Positions 1-8,748 of a DNA stretch of 64,000 nucleotides are shown piece after piece (position 1 is the stretch's first letter; every line of letters begins with the position of its first letter). The DNA is from Actinoplanes oblitus (lineage in GTDB: Bacteria > Actinomycetota > Actinomycetes > Mycobacteriales > Micromonosporaceae). The DNA lies in NCBI RefSeq assembly GCF_030252345.1, contig NZ_CP126980.1, forward strand, positions 3,115,501-3,179,500. Direction: 5' to 3'. Under the pieces are notes generated by a model. The model saw nothing but the letters and a program-made list of their open reading frames with translations, searched no databases and had not been told where the DNA came from. Position numbers and translations under genes: made by a program.

Positions 1-118
1 AGGCCATCAGGATCGCCTTCGGCCGGGGCAGGGTGGCGGCCAGCTCGCGCAGCTGCGCGACCCAGGTCGGGTCGTCGACCAGGGGCGGTGCGCCGTGGCT
101 CAGGAACAGGGTGGGCAT
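1..118 (-). CDS. DODA-type extradiol ring-cleavage dioxygenase, N-terminal fragment (3' end outside window)
   Basis: Only the first 39 codons lie in the window; the gene runs leftward off the edge. The peptide begins MPTLFLSHGAPPLVDDPTWV and continues to LPRPKAILMA. The SHGAP segment with its early metal-ligand His and the following PRPKAIL strand are typical of the LigB/DODA superfamily, non-haem Fe(II) or Zn enzymes of about 260 residues that open catechol-type rings. The ATG is the only sensible start, because the family begins exactly at this strand. Upstream sit two matching palindromes, so a MarR-type repressor probably controls it, as is common for this family. The substrate cannot be told from the fragment. 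Confidence 0.8.
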   Translation of the reverse strand, partial: MPTLFLSHGAPPLVDDPTWVAQLRELAATLPRPKAILMA

Positions 119-134
119 CCGCACGGGAACCTCC

Positions 135-189
135 GTTGAAACTTCAACTATCTGACACCACCGTACGGGGAGATGGTTGATTCTTCAAC
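135..189. promoter_or_regulatory. Paired palindromic operator-like sites upstream of the dioxygenase
   Basis: Two copies of a 14-bp dyad lie 41 bp apart (about four helical turns). GTTGAAACTTCAAC at 135-148 is a perfect inverted repeat with a 2-bp centre; GTTGATTCTTCAAC at 176-189 has one arm mismatch. Both are followed by TATC, so they also form a direct repeat of TTCAACTATC. The first lies 17 bp upstream of the dioxygenase start. The form TTGAA-N2-TTCAA is typical of MarR-family operators. No MarR gene is inside the window, so the regulator is inferred. Confidence 0.6.
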
Positions 190-524
190 TATCAGCACCG
201 GCGCTCACGTACCGTAATTTTTGATCTTGATTGGTGACGCTCCGTCCAAGATGACGAATGTCAATGGGTCTGCTGCCGGGGATGCTGTTGTTGATCGTCG
301 GCGTTTATTGATCGACGCTCGAAATCCCAGGCAGAAGCTGTGATCAACCTCGCCCACTGTGGAGCACCGTTTGATCCGCTGTGGACGTTGCCAAGTCCGA
401 TCGGGTTTGGCAGGCTACACGCGTCGCGCTGCGGGGAGCGCCGTGCAAGTGTTCGTGATACGTCACCTTGACTACTTTCGGTGAACTGCGCGGGCATTCC
501 CAGGCGACGAGAGGAGAATCAGCC
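190..524. other. Intergenic region with no supported gene
   Basis: About 335 bp between the operator pair and the GPP34 gene. It is clearly less GC-rich than the coding DNA around it. I find no open frame with actinomycete codon bias, no RNA gene and no convincing promoter boxes. It presumably holds the promoter of the downstream gene. Confidence 0.5.
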
Positions 525-1175
525 GTGGCGTTACCGCCGCAGCTACCGCCCGCGGACGATCTGTACCTGACCGCGCACGACACGATCCGCGGCAAGTCGC
601 TGCTGTCCCCGGCGACCCTCGGGCTGGGTCTCGGCGCGGCGCTGCTCGGCGAGCTGATGCTGTGGCGCCGCGTCGACCTGATCGAGACCGAGCTGCTCGT
701 CATCGACGAGCGCCCCACCGGCGACGCCGCCACCACCGCGCTGCTGGAGCAGATCCGCCGCGAGGCCGGTCAGCACGGCGTGCGCGACTGGATCGCCTAC
801 CTCTCCACCGGCATCGCCACCGAGCTGGTCGAACGCCGTCTCGCCCGGGGCGGCCTGATCCGGCGGCAGGAGAAACGCGGCCTGCTCGGCACCAAGATCT
901 CGATGGTGCCGGCCGACTCGATGACCGCCGGCTGGCCGGCCACCCGGATCCGCACCAAGGTCTCCCGCGACGAGCAGCTCGACGTGGCCGACCTGCTGCT
1001 CGCCGGGCTGATCCTGGCCACCGGCCTGGACCAGCACGTGCTGGCCACCCTCAACGCCCGTGACCGGGCCCGGCTGTTCGACCAGTTCCGCCGGCTCTTC
1101 CCGGCGATGCTCCAGCATCTCGTCGCGCACGCCGAGGCCGCCGTCGGCGACGCCGTGATGGCCCGCCGCGCCTGA
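525..1175 (+). CDS. GPP34 (Golgi phosphoprotein 3-like) family protein
   Basis: A 216-residue protein of the GPP34 family, known in eukaryotes as PI4P-binding Golgi adaptors and widespread but poorly understood in actinomycetes. The family signature is visible near the N-terminus (DLYLTAHD, then LGLGLGAALLGELMLWRRVDL). A helical hairpin, DGLDQHVL-type loop and a C-terminal helical tail follow. The start chosen is the GTG at 525, preceded by GAGGAG about 7 nt upstream; the frame is open to an ATG at 468 but that one lacks a ribosome site and family similarity. It is followed 39 bp later by a permease in the same direction. Function in bacteria is unknown; membrane-lipid association is inferred from the family. 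Confidence 0.85.
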   Translation: MALPPQLPPADDLYLTAHDTIRGKSLLSPATLGLGLGAALLGELMLWRRVDLIETELLVIDERPTGDAATTALLEQIRREAGQHGVRDWIAYLSTGIATELVERRLARGGLIRRQEKRGLLGTKISMVPADSMTAGWPATRIRTKVSRDEQLDVADLLLAGLILATGLDQHVLATLNARDRARLFDQFRRLFPAMLQHLVAHAEAAVGDAVMARRA

Positions 1176-1214
1176 CCATCCCTTCTCCCCCCCCTCAGAA
1201 AACTGGAGATCCGC

Positions 1215-2735
1215 GTGTCTTCGACCGCAACCCAACCCGCGGAGAGTCAGCTCTCCAACGCCCTGGCCCGGGACCGTCTCGGCGTCGCCGCCGTGGTCTT
1301 CTTCGTGATGTCCGCGGCCGCCCCGCTGACCGTCGTCGCCGGCGTGGTGCCGACCGGCCTCGCCGTCACCGGCCTGACCGGCATCTCGATCGCCTTCGTC
1401 GCCGTCGCGCTGGTGCTGGCGATCTTCTCGGTCGGCTACGTCGCGATGGCGCGGCACATCTCCAACGCCGGCGCGTTCTACGCCTACGTGGCCCGTGGCC
1501 TGGGTCGCCCGACCGGCGTCGGCGCCTCCTGGGTGGCGCTGCTGGCCTACAACATGTTCCAGGTCGCGTCCTACGGCGGCTTCGGCGCGATCGCGGCGCC
1601 GCTCTTCCTGGACTGGTTCGGACTGGACGCGCCCTGGTGGGCGTTCGCGCTGGTGGCCTGGGCGCTGGTCGGCGTCCTCGGGGTCCGCGACGTGGCGGTC
1701 AACGGCAAGGTGCTCGCCACCCTGCTGGTCGCCGAGATCGCGCTCACCGTGGTCTTCAGCGTCGCCGAGGTGCTGTCCAGCGGCTTCCACGCCTCGGCCG
1801 CCCCGGTCGACGTCTCCAGCCTGACCGGCGCCGGCTCCGGAGCGCTGCTGGTCATGGCGATCACCGGCTTCGTCGGCTTCGAGCAGTCGGTGGTGTTCAG
1901 CGAGGAGTCGCGCGACCCGCGCCGCACGGTGCCGCGCGCCACCTACATCGCCATCGCGCTGATCGCGGTGCTCTACGCGTTCGCCTCCTGGGCGATGATC
2001 TCGGCGGCCGGTCCGGACCAGGTGGTCGGCAACGCCGCCGAACAGGGGCCCGAGCTCTTCTTCAACCTGGCCTCCGGCCCGCTGGGCGACATCGCGCTGC
2101 ACCTGGGCCACATCCTGTTCCTGACCTCGCTGGTCGCCGCGATGATCTCCTTCCACAACATCATCTCGCGGTACATGTTCTCGCTCGGCCGCGAGGGCGT
2201 GCTGCCCCGCCTGTTCGGCCGTACCGTGCCGGGCACCGGCGCGCCGAAGAACGGCTCACTCGCCCAGTCCACCGTCGGCCTGCTCGTCGTCGTGCTCTAC
2301 GCGGTGATGGGGTGGGACCCGCTCGTGCAGCTCTTCTTCTGGGGCGGCACCGCCGGCGGCCTCGGCGTGCTGCTGCTGATCACGCTCACCGCGTTCGCCG
2401 TCATCGGCTACTTCGCCCGCCACCCGGATGGCGAGGACGTGCTGCACCGGATCGTCGCCCCGGTGATCGGCGCGATGCTCCTGGTGGTGGTCTCCTACCT
2501 GGCCCTGGACAACATCGCCACGCTGCTGGGCGTCGCGCCGGGCAGCAAGCCGGCCGTCGTGGTGCCGGCGTCGTTCGGGGTGCTGCTGCTCGGCGGCGTG
2601 CTGTGGGCGTTCTTCCTGCGCGGCGCCCGCCCGCAGGTGTACGCCGGGATCGGCCTGGGCGCGAGCAGCGCGACCACCAGCGGTGGCTTCGCCGCCGCCC
2701 TGAACGACACCACCGACCCGGGGGCCCTGCGATGA
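1215..2735 (+). CDS. APC-superfamily amino acid/polyamine permease
   Basis: A 506-residue integral membrane protein with about 12 hydrophobic segments. The first helix has the FFVMSAAAPLTVVAGVVPTG signature of actinobacterial APC-family transporters, and a GFVGFEQSVVFSEESRDPRRTVPRA stretch around residues 217-241 matches the conserved region after helix 6. The GTG start at 1215 has GGAG upstream. It probably imports or exchanges an amino acid or amine; the substrate is not predictable here. Its stop overlaps the ATG of the acetyltransferase gene (ATGA), so the two are translationally coupled, which suggests uptake followed by N-acetylation. Confidence 0.88.
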   Translation: MSSTATQPAESQLSNALARDRLGVAAVVFFVMSAAAPLTVVAGVVPTGLAVTGLTGISIAFVAVALVLAIFSVGYVAMARHISNAGAFYAYVARGLGRPTGVGASWVALLAYNMFQVASYGGFGAIAAPLFLDWFGLDAPWWAFALVAWALVGVLGVRDVAVNGKVLATLLVAEIALTVVFSVAEVLSSGFHASAAPVDVSSLTGAGSGALLVMAITGFVGFEQSVVFSEESRDPRRTVPRATYIAIALIAVLYAFASWAMISAAGPDQVVGNAAEQGPELFFNLASGPLGDIALHLGHILFLTSLVAAMISFHNIISRYMFSLGREGVLPRLFGRTVPGTGAPKNGSLAQSTVGLLVVVLYAVMGWDPLVQLFFWGGTAGGLGVLLLITLTAFAVIGYFARHPDGEDVLHRIVAPVIGAMLLVVVSYLALDNIATLLGVAPGSKPAVVVPASFGVLLLGGVLWAFFLRGARPQVYAGIGLGASSATTSGGFAAALNDTTDPGALR

Positions 2736-3331
2736 GCGACCTGATCCGGCCGGCCCGCGCCGGCGAGCTCGCCGCGGTCGGCGCGCTGATCTCCCACTCC
2801 TTCGATCACCTGGCCGCCGACGCGTACCTGGTGCCGGTTCCCGGGGACCGGGAGCGGGTGATGGCCGACTTCTTCACCCTGGAGACCGAGTACGCGTCCG
2901 GTCACGGCAAGGTCGAGGTCGTCGACCACCCGGACGGCGGGCTCGCGGCCGCCGCCGTCTGGTACGACCGGACGGCCCCGCTGCCCGAGTTCCCGGACTA
3001 CCTGGAGCGGCTCACCGCGCTGGCCGGCGAGCATCTGGAGCGGTTCGGGGCGCTGGGCGAGCTGTTCGAGAAGAACCACCCCACCGAGCCGCACTGGCAC
3101 CTGCAGTTCCTCGCGGTCCGGCCGGACGAGCAGGGACACGGGCTGGGTGGCGCGCTGATGAGCAACGTGCACGACCTGCTCGACGCGCAGGGCCTGCCGG
3201 CCTACCTGGAGGCCACCAACGAGAACAACGTGCGGCTGTACCGCCGGCACGGCTACACCGCGATGGACCCGTTCGAGATCCACCTCCCGGACGGCACCCC
3301 GTTCTACCGGATGTGGCGTCCCGCGTCCTGA
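2732..3331 (+). CDS. GNAT-family N-acetyltransferase
   Basis: A 199-residue GNAT acetyltransferase using acetyl-CoA. The acetyl-CoA loop is seen as LAVRPDEQGHGLGGALM (Q/RxxGxG/A form) after a beta-strand LQFLAV, followed by the typical C-terminal EATNENNVRLYRRHGY helix-strand. ATG at 2732 overlaps the permease stop. Several GNATs of this shape acetylate small amines or antibiotics; the substrate is unknown. The arrangement with the permease implies that the imported compound is the substrate, which is inference. A strong hairpin follows the stop. Confidence 0.88.
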   Translation: MSDLIRPARAGELAAVGALISHSFDHLAADAYLVPVPGDRERVMADFFTLETEYASGHGKVEVVDHPDGGLAAAAVWYDRTAPLPEFPDYLERLTALAGEHLERFGALGELFEKNHPTEPHWHLQFLAVRPDEQGHGLGGALMSNVHDLLDAQGLPAYLEATNENNVRLYRRHGYTAMDPFEIHLPDGTPFYRMWRPAS

Positions 3332-3348
3332 TCGGATCGCCCGCGCGC

Positions 3349-3376
3349 GGGGGTACGAGCCGGGGCTCGTGCCCCC
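3349..3376 (+). terminator. Stem-loop terminator after the permease-acetyltransferase pair
   Basis: Arms of 13 nt (GGGGGTACGAGCC and GGCTCGTGCCCCC) pair fully when one U-G wobble is allowed, with a 2-nt loop. It starts 18 bp after the GNAT stop. No long T-tract follows, as is usual in actinomycetes. Confidence 0.7.
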
Positions 3377-3396
3377 GTTCCGTTGCGGTGCGGGTA

Positions 3397-3426
3397 TTGA
3401 CGTGGGCGCAGCGCCGTAATTACATC
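3397..3426 (+). promoter_or_regulatory. Weak candidate promoter of the inositol operon
   Basis: TTGACG at 3397-3402 could be a -35 box, with TTACAT (17-bp spacer) or TACATC (18-bp spacer) as the -10 box. It lies in the only sizeable gap before iolB. The -10 match is poor, so this is tentative. Confidence 0.35.
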
Positions 3427-3501
3427 GGACACAGGTCCACTCAGCGTCGCTGGACGATCACCGACGGCGGTCGGCGCCCCGGACCCAAAAGGGGGCTGGG
3501 C

Positions 3502-4395
3502 ATGGCGGAGACCCGGGTCAACCCGCTGGTCCGGCGGGGCAGCACCGCCGAGCGGCCCTTCGAGGTGGTGATCAACCCGGAGAACGCCGGTTGGTTGCAC
3601 AGCGGCCTGCGGGTGGTGAATCTGCCGGTCGGCGGCCGGGTCAAGTTCGCCACCGGCGACGACGAGATGCTGGTCCTGCCGCTGTCCGGGGGCTGCGACG
3701 TGGCCTGCGACGACGAGCGCCTCACGCTGACCGGCCGCCGGTCGGTCTTCTCCCGGGTCACCGACTTCGCCTATCTCCCGCGGGACACCGTGATCACCCT
3801 GCGGGCGCCGAACGGCGGGCGGTTCGCGCTGCCCGCCGCCCGGGCCCGCAGCCAGCTGCCGTTCCGGTACGGCCCGGCCGAGGACGTACCGGTCGAGCTG
3901 CGCGGCGCCGGGCAGGCCAGCCGGCAGGTGAACAACTTCTGCACCCCGGAGTCGTTCGAGACCGACGCGCTGATCGCTGTCGAGGTGCTGACGCCGGGCG
4001 GGAACTGGTCGTCGTACCCGCCGCACAAGCACGACGAGGAGAGCGCCGAGGAGAGCCGGCTCGAGGAGATCTACTACTTCGAGGTGGCGCCGTCCCCGTC
4101 CGGCCGGGCGGGCTGCGGATACCAGCGGGTCTACGGCGACCCGGGCCGGCCGATCGACGTGTGCGCCGAGATCCGCAGCGGGGACGTGGTGCTGATCCCG
4201 TACGGCTGGCACGGCCCGTCGATGGCGTCGCCCGGCTACGACCTCTACTACCTGAACGTGATGGCCGGCCCCGGCGAGCGCCGCTGGCTGATCCGCGACG
4301 ACCCGGCGCACGGCTGGGTCCGCGGCACCTGGACGACCCAGCAGATCGATCCTCGGTTGCCGCTGACCACGGCCCGGGAGCGGAGGCGGATGTGA
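3502..4395 (+). CDS. iolB: 5-deoxy-glucuronate isomerase IolB
   Basis: A 297-residue cupin-fold enzyme that isomerises 5-deoxy-D-glucuronate to 5-dehydro-2-deoxy-D-gluconate in myo-inositol catabolism. Visible family marks are the N-terminal NPLVRRGS...INPENAGWLHSGLRVVNL segment, PPHKHDEESAEESRLEEIYYF around residues 174-194 (His and Glu metal ligands of the cupin) and IPYGWHGPSMASPGYDLYYLNVMAG near the C-terminus (second His). The ATG at 3502 has GGGGG upstream and matches the usual family start; an open frame further upstream lacks similarity. Its stop overlaps the GTG of iolD. It is the first gene of the iol operon. Confidence 0.95.
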   Translation: MAETRVNPLVRRGSTAERPFEVVINPENAGWLHSGLRVVNLPVGGRVKFATGDDEMLVLPLSGGCDVACDDERLTLTGRRSVFSRVTDFAYLPRDTVITLRAPNGGRFALPAARARSQLPFRYGPAEDVPVELRGAGQASRQVNNFCTPESFETDALIAVEVLTPGGNWSSYPPHKHDEESAEESRLEEIYYFEVAPSPSGRAGCGYQRVYGDPGRPIDVCAEIRSGDVVLIPYGWHGPSMASPGYDLYYLNVMAGPGERRWLIRDDPAHGWVRGTWTTQQIDPRLPLTTARERRRM

Positions 4396-6269
4396 AGCAC
4401 CGGCTCACCGTGGCGCAGGCGGTGGTGCGATTCCTGGCGAACCAGTTCACCGAGCGCGACGGCATCCGGCAGCGGGCCGTCGCCGGGTTCCTGGGCATTT
4501 TCGGGCACGGCAACGTGGCCGGCATCGGGCAGGCGCTGCTGCAGGCGCAGCGCACCGGATCCCCGGAGATGCCCTACGTGCTGGCCCGCAACGAGCAGGC
4601 CATGGTGCACACCGCGGTGGGTTACGCCCGGATGCGCAACCGGCTGTCCACGATGGCCTGTACCGCCTCGATCGGCCCGGGCTCGACGAACATGCTGACC
4701 GGCGCCGCCCTGGCCACCGTCAACCGGCTCCCGGTGCTGCTGCTGCCCTCCGACGTCTTCGCCACCCGGATCGCCGCCCCGGTCCTGCAGGAGCTGGAGG
4801 ACCCGCGGTCCGGCGACGTGTCGGTGAACGACGCGTTCCGCCCGCTGTCGCGGTTCTTCGACCGGGTCTGGCGTCCCGAGCAGCTGCCGGCCGCGCTGCT
4901 CGGCGCGATGCGGGTGCTGACCGACCCGGTGGAGACCGGCGCGGTGACCGTCTGCCTGCCGCAGGATCTGCAGACCGAGGCGTACGAGTTCCCGGACGAG
5001 CTCTTCGCCGAGCGCACCTGGCACGTCACCCGGCCGGCCCCGGACCCGCTCGCCGTGGAGCGGGCGGCCGCGGTGATCCGCGGCGCCCGGCGCCCGCTGA
5101 TCGTCGCCGGCGGCGGAGTCATCTACGCGGAGGCGACCACGCAGCTCGACCGGTTCGCCCGGGAGACCGGCATCCCGGTCGCCGACACCCAGGCCGGCAA
5201 GGGCGCGCTCAGCTGGGACCACCCGAACGCCGTCGGTGGCCTCGGCGCGACCGGCAGCCCGGTGGCGAACCGGCTGGCCGGGCACGCCGACGTGGTGCTC
5301 GGCATCGGCACCCGGTACTCGGATTTCACCACCGCCTCCCGGACCGCCTTCCGGCATCCGCAGGTCAGGTTCGTCAACCTCAACGTGGCCTCCTTCGACG
5401 CCGGCAAGCTCGGCGCGCTGCCGCTGGTGGCGGACGCCCGGTCCGGGCTGGCGGCGTTGCGACCGGCGCTGCACGGCCGGCGGTTCACCGGCGACTTCCA
5501 CGACGACGTCGCCGCCTGGAACGCGACGGTGGACCGGGCGTACCGGGGAAATAAGAGCAACCACCTGCCCACCCAGGCCGAAGTGATCGGCGTGGTGAAC
5601 GACGCGTGCGGAGCACGCGACGTCGTGGTGCAGGCGGCCGGCAGCCTGCCCGGCGACCTGCAACGCCTGTGGCGGGCCCGCGACCCCAAGCAGTACCACG
5701 TCGAGTACGGCTACTCCTGCATGGGTTTCGAGATCGCCGGCGCCCTCGGGATCAAGCTGGCCGACCCGGGCCGCGAGGTGTACGCGCTGGTCGGCGACGG
5801 CTCCTACCTGATGATGGCGCAGGAGCTGGTCACCGCGATCGCCGAGGGCGTGAAGCTGATCGTGGTGCTGGTGCAGAACCACGGGTTCGCCTCGATCGGC
5901 GCGCTCTCCGAGCAGGTCGGCTCGCAGCGGTTCGGCACCAGCTACCGGTTCAAGACCGCGCAGACCGGCGACTACGACGGCGCGCCGCTCCCGGTCGACC
6001 TGGCGATGAACGCGGAGAGCCTGGGCGCCGCGGTGATCCGCTGCCGGACCGCCGCCGACCTGGCCGAGGGACTGAAGCGGGCGCGGGAGGCGGACCGGCT
6101 GACGGTGGTGCACATCGAGACCGACCCGCTCGCCGACGGCCCCAGCTCGGAGTCCTGGTGGGACGTCCCGGTGGCCGAGGTGGCCACCCTGCACAGCACC
6201 CGGCACGCCCGCACCGGATACCTGGAGGGCAAGCGCGACCAGCGGCATCACCTGCGACCCGGAGGCTGA
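4392..6269 (+). CDS. iolD: 3D-(3,5/4)-trihydroxycyclohexane-1,2-dione hydrolase IolD
   Basis: A 625-residue thiamine-diphosphate enzyme of the acetolactate-synthase fold that opens the ring of trihydroxycyclohexanedione to 5-deoxyglucuronate. Near the N-terminus RNEQAMVHTAVGYAR carries the conserved ThDP-activating Glu; the central domain has VGGLGATGSPVANRL. The C-terminal domain shows the GDGSYLMMAQEL...VLVQNHG ThDP/Mg motif (GDG to N). The GTG start overlaps the iolB stop by four bases, giving MKHRLTVAQAVVRFLANQ, as in other IolD proteins. Length fits the family. Confidence 0.95.
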   Translation: MKHRLTVAQAVVRFLANQFTERDGIRQRAVAGFLGIFGHGNVAGIGQALLQAQRTGSPEMPYVLARNEQAMVHTAVGYARMRNRLSTMACTASIGPGSTNMLTGAALATVNRLPVLLLPSDVFATRIAAPVLQELEDPRSGDVSVNDAFRPLSRFFDRVWRPEQLPAALLGAMRVLTDPVETGAVTVCLPQDLQTEAYEFPDELFAERTWHVTRPAPDPLAVERAAAVIRGARRPLIVAGGGVIYAEATTQLDRFARETGIPVADTQAGKGALSWDHPNAVGGLGATGSPVANRLAGHADVVLGIGTRYSDFTTASRTAFRHPQVRFVNLNVASFDAGKLGALPLVADARSGLAALRPALHGRRFTGDFHDDVAAWNATVDRAYRGNKSNHLPTQAEVIGVVNDACGARDVVVQAAGSLPGDLQRLWRARDPKQYHVEYGYSCMGFEIAGALGIKLADPGREVYALVGDGSYLMMAQELVTAIAEGVKLIVVLVQNHGFASIGALSEQVGSQRFGTSYRFKTAQTGDYDGAPLPVDLAMNAESLGAAVIRCRTAADLAEGLKRAREADRLTVVHIETDPLADGPSSESWWDVPVAEVATLHSTRHARTGYLEGKRDQRHHLRPGG

Positions 6270-6346
6270 TCAATGAGGGAGCTCGCGACCGAATCAGGCA
6301 CCGTCATCCGCTCACGGCGACGCCGGCGCGCGGCGGAGGCGGCGGC

Positions 6347-7843
6347 ATGACCACCATCGAGCACTGGATCGACGGCCGGTTCACCGCCGGCGTGTCCACC
6401 CGCCGGGCGCCGGTGTACCAGCCGGCGACCGGCCGGCAACAGCACGAGGTGCTGCTCGGCGAACCGGACGATGTGGACGCCGCGGTCACCGCCGCCACCG
6501 CCGCCTTCGAGGGCTGGCGCGAGGAGTCGCTGAGCCGCCGCACCAGGGTGCTGTTCGCGTTCCGGGAGCTGGTCAACGCGCGGGCCGGGCGGCTCGCCGA
6601 GATCGTCTCGGACGAGCACGGCAAGGTGCTCTCCGACGCGGCCGGCGAGGTCCAGCGCGGCCTGGAGGTGATCGAGTTCGCCTGCGGCATCCCGTCGCTG
6701 GTCCAGGGCGCCTATTCGGATCAGGCGTCGGCGGGCGTCGACGTGTTCGGTTTCCGCGAGCCGCTCGGGGTCTGCGCCGGCATCACCCCGTTCAACTTCC
6801 CGGCCATGGTGCCGATGTGGATGCATCCGATCGCCATCGCCTGCGGCAACACGTTCGTGCTCAAGCCCAGCGAGCGGGACCCGTCCGCGTCCGGCTTCGT
6901 CGCCGAGCTGTGGCGCGAGGCCGGGCTGCCGGACGGCGTCTTCAACGTAGTGCACGGCGACCGGGTCGCCGTCGACGCGATCCTGGCCCACCCGGGCATC
7001 GCCGCCGTCTCGTTCGTCGGGTCCACCCCGGTCGCCCGGTACCTCCACCAGCAGGCGAGCCTGGCCGGCAAGCGGGTGCAGGCGCTCGGCGGCGCCAAGA
7101 ACCACGCGGTGGTGCTGCCCGACGCCGACCTGGACTTCGCCGCCGACCATCTGGCGGCCTCGGCGTTCGGCTCGGCCGGGCAGCGCTGCATGGCGATCTC
7201 CGCGGCGGTCGCCGTCGGCTCCGCGGCCGACGAGCTGGTCGACCGGGTCAGCCGCAAGGCCGGCGAGGTGGTGGTCGGGCCGGGCCGGGATCCGGCCAGC
7301 GAGATGGGCCCGGTGATCACCGCGGCCGCCAAGGAGCGGATCGAGAACCTGGTCGCGGCGGGGGAGCGGCAGGGCGCGACGGTCACCGTCGACGGGCGCG
7401 GGGTCAAGGTTCCCGGGTACGAGAACGGGTTCTTCGTCGGCCCGACAGTCCTGGACCGGGTGGGCGCCACGATGGACGTCTACCGCGAGGAGGTCTTCGG
7501 GCCGGTCCTGTCGGTGCTGCGGGCCTCCGATGTGGACGAGGCGATCACGATGATCAACAACAATCCGTACGGCAACGGCACGGCCCTGTTCACCGCCAGT
7601 GGCGCCGCCGCGCGCCGGTTCCAGCGTGGCGTACGGGTCGGGATGATCGGGATCAACGTGCCGATCCCGGTGCCGATGGCGTACCACTCGTTCGGCGGGT
7701 GGAAGGACTCGCTGTTCGGGCAGAGCCACATCTACGGGCCGGAGGGGGTGGCCTTCTACACCCGGGCCAAGGTGGTCACCCAGCGATGGCCGGGCGAGGA
7801 CGCGTTGTCCGGGGCGTCGCTGCACTTCCCGACGGCGCGGTGA
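6347..7843 (+). CDS. iolA: Methylmalonate-semialdehyde dehydrogenase (CoA-acylating)
   Basis: A 498-residue aldehyde dehydrogenase of the MmsA/IolA group, which turns malonate semialdehyde into acetyl-CoA and CO2 at the end of inositol breakdown. The NAD-binding segment is FVGSTPVARYL (about residues 223-233) and the catalytic Cys is C281 in FGSAGQRCM; the GQRCMA form without the general-base Glu is typical of the CoA-acylating subgroup. The C-terminal SFGGWKDSLFG motif is conserved. ATG at 6347 has GGAGG upstream. The 77-bp gap after iolD is the only break in the operon. Valine catabolism is a possible second role. Confidence 0.94.
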   Translation: MTTIEHWIDGRFTAGVSTRRAPVYQPATGRQQHEVLLGEPDDVDAAVTAATAAFEGWREESLSRRTRVLFAFRELVNARAGRLAEIVSDEHGKVLSDAAGEVQRGLEVIEFACGIPSLVQGAYSDQASAGVDVFGFREPLGVCAGITPFNFPAMVPMWMHPIAIACGNTFVLKPSERDPSASGFVAELWREAGLPDGVFNVVHGDRVAVDAILAHPGIAAVSFVGSTPVARYLHQQASLAGKRVQALGGAKNHAVVLPDADLDFAADHLAASAFGSAGQRCMAISAAVAVGSAADELVDRVSRKAGEVVVGPGRDPASEMGPVITAAAKERIENLVAAGERQGATVTVDGRGVKVPGYENGFFVGPTVLDRVGATMDVYREEVFGPVLSVLRASDVDEAITMINNNPYGNGTALFTASGAAARRFQRGVRVGMIGINVPIPVPMAYHSFGGWKDSLFGQSHIYGPEGVAFYTRAKVVTQRWPGEDALSGASLHFPTAR

Positions 7844-8748
7844 GCGGGATGCGCCGCCTGCGGCTGGGCAGCTGCCCCGACTCGTGGGGCGTCTGGTACG
7901 CCGACGATCCCGCGCAGACCCCGTGGGCGCGGTTCCTCGACGAGCTGGCGTCGGCCGGTTACCGCTGGCTGGAGCTGGGCCCGTACGGCTACCTGCCGAC
8001 CGATCCGGCCCGGCTGGCCGACGAACTGGCCGCGCGCGGGCTGCGGTGCGCCGCCGGCACGGTCGGCGGGGTGGGCGGACCGCATCGCGACCTGCCCGCC
8101 GTGCTGGCGGAGACCCGGCGGGTGGCCGCGCTGACCGCCGCGGCCGGTGGCCGGAACCTGGTGTTCGTGCCGGTGCCGGGTTATCGGGACGACGCGACAG
8201 GCGGCTATCTCGAAGCCGCCACCCTCGGTCCGGACCAGTGGCGCGCGCTGCTGGACAACACCGGCACGCTGGGCCGGATGGTCTTCGAGGAGTACGGGCT
8301 GAACCTCCGATTCCATCCGCACGCCGACTACCAGGTGGAGAATCAGGATCAGATCGAGCGGTTCCTGGACGGGACGGATCCGCGCTTCGTGTCGCTGTGC
8401 CTGGACACCGGGCATCTGGCGTACCGCCGGGCGGACGTCCTCGGGCTGATCCGGAAGTATCCGGACCGGGTGGGCTATGTGCACCTCAAGCAGATGGATC
8501 CGGAGCTGGCCCTGCGCGCGGAGGCCGAGGATCTCGCCTTCGCCCAGGCGGTCCGGCTCGGCGTGAGCGTCGCGCCGCCGGCCGGGGCGCCCCCCATGCC
8601 CGAGGTGCTGGCCGCGCTGGCCGCCCTCGGCGCCGACCTGTTCTGCGTGGTCGAGCAGGACATGTACCCGGTGGACCCGGACGTTCCGCTGCCGATCGCC
8701 GTCCGCACCCGTAGGTACCTCGAGGAGACAGGAGATTTCGACACATGA
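7840..8748 (+). CDS. IolE/IolH-like sugar isomerase/epimerase (TIM barrel)
   Basis: A 302-residue xylose-isomerase-like TIM barrel protein. It begins RLGSCPDSWGVWY and has GYRWLELGPYGYLPTDP, FHPHADYQVENQDQIERFL, CLDTGHLAYR and GYVHLKQMD, the metal-ligand strands of the family. In inositol operons such proteins serve as 2-keto-myo-inositol (inosose) dehydratase IolE or as IolH/IolI; position in the operon and the DSWGVW start favour the inosose dehydratase step, which is otherwise missing here. The assignment is not certain. The GTG at 7840 overlaps the iolA stop; an ATG three codons later is an alternative. Confidence 0.8.
   Translation: MSGMRRLRLGSCPDSWGVWYADDPAQTPWARFLDELASAGYRWLELGPYGYLPTDPARLADELAARGLRCAAGTVGGVGGPHRDLPAVLAETRRVAALTAAAGGRNLVFVPVPGYRDDATGGYLEAATLGPDQWRALLDNTGTLGRMVFEEYGLNLRFHPHADYQVENQDQIERFLDGTDPRFVSLCLDTGHLAYRRADVLGLIRKYPDRVGYVHLKQMDPELALRAEAEDLAFAQAVRLGVSVAPPAGAPPMPEVLAALAALGADLFCVVEQDMYPVDPDVPLPIAVRTRRYLEETGDFDT

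Noticed and set aside
4248..6251. 667-codon open frame antisense to iolD
   Set aside because: Antisense shadow with His/Gly/Arg-rich composition and no motif; IolD is certain on the other strand.
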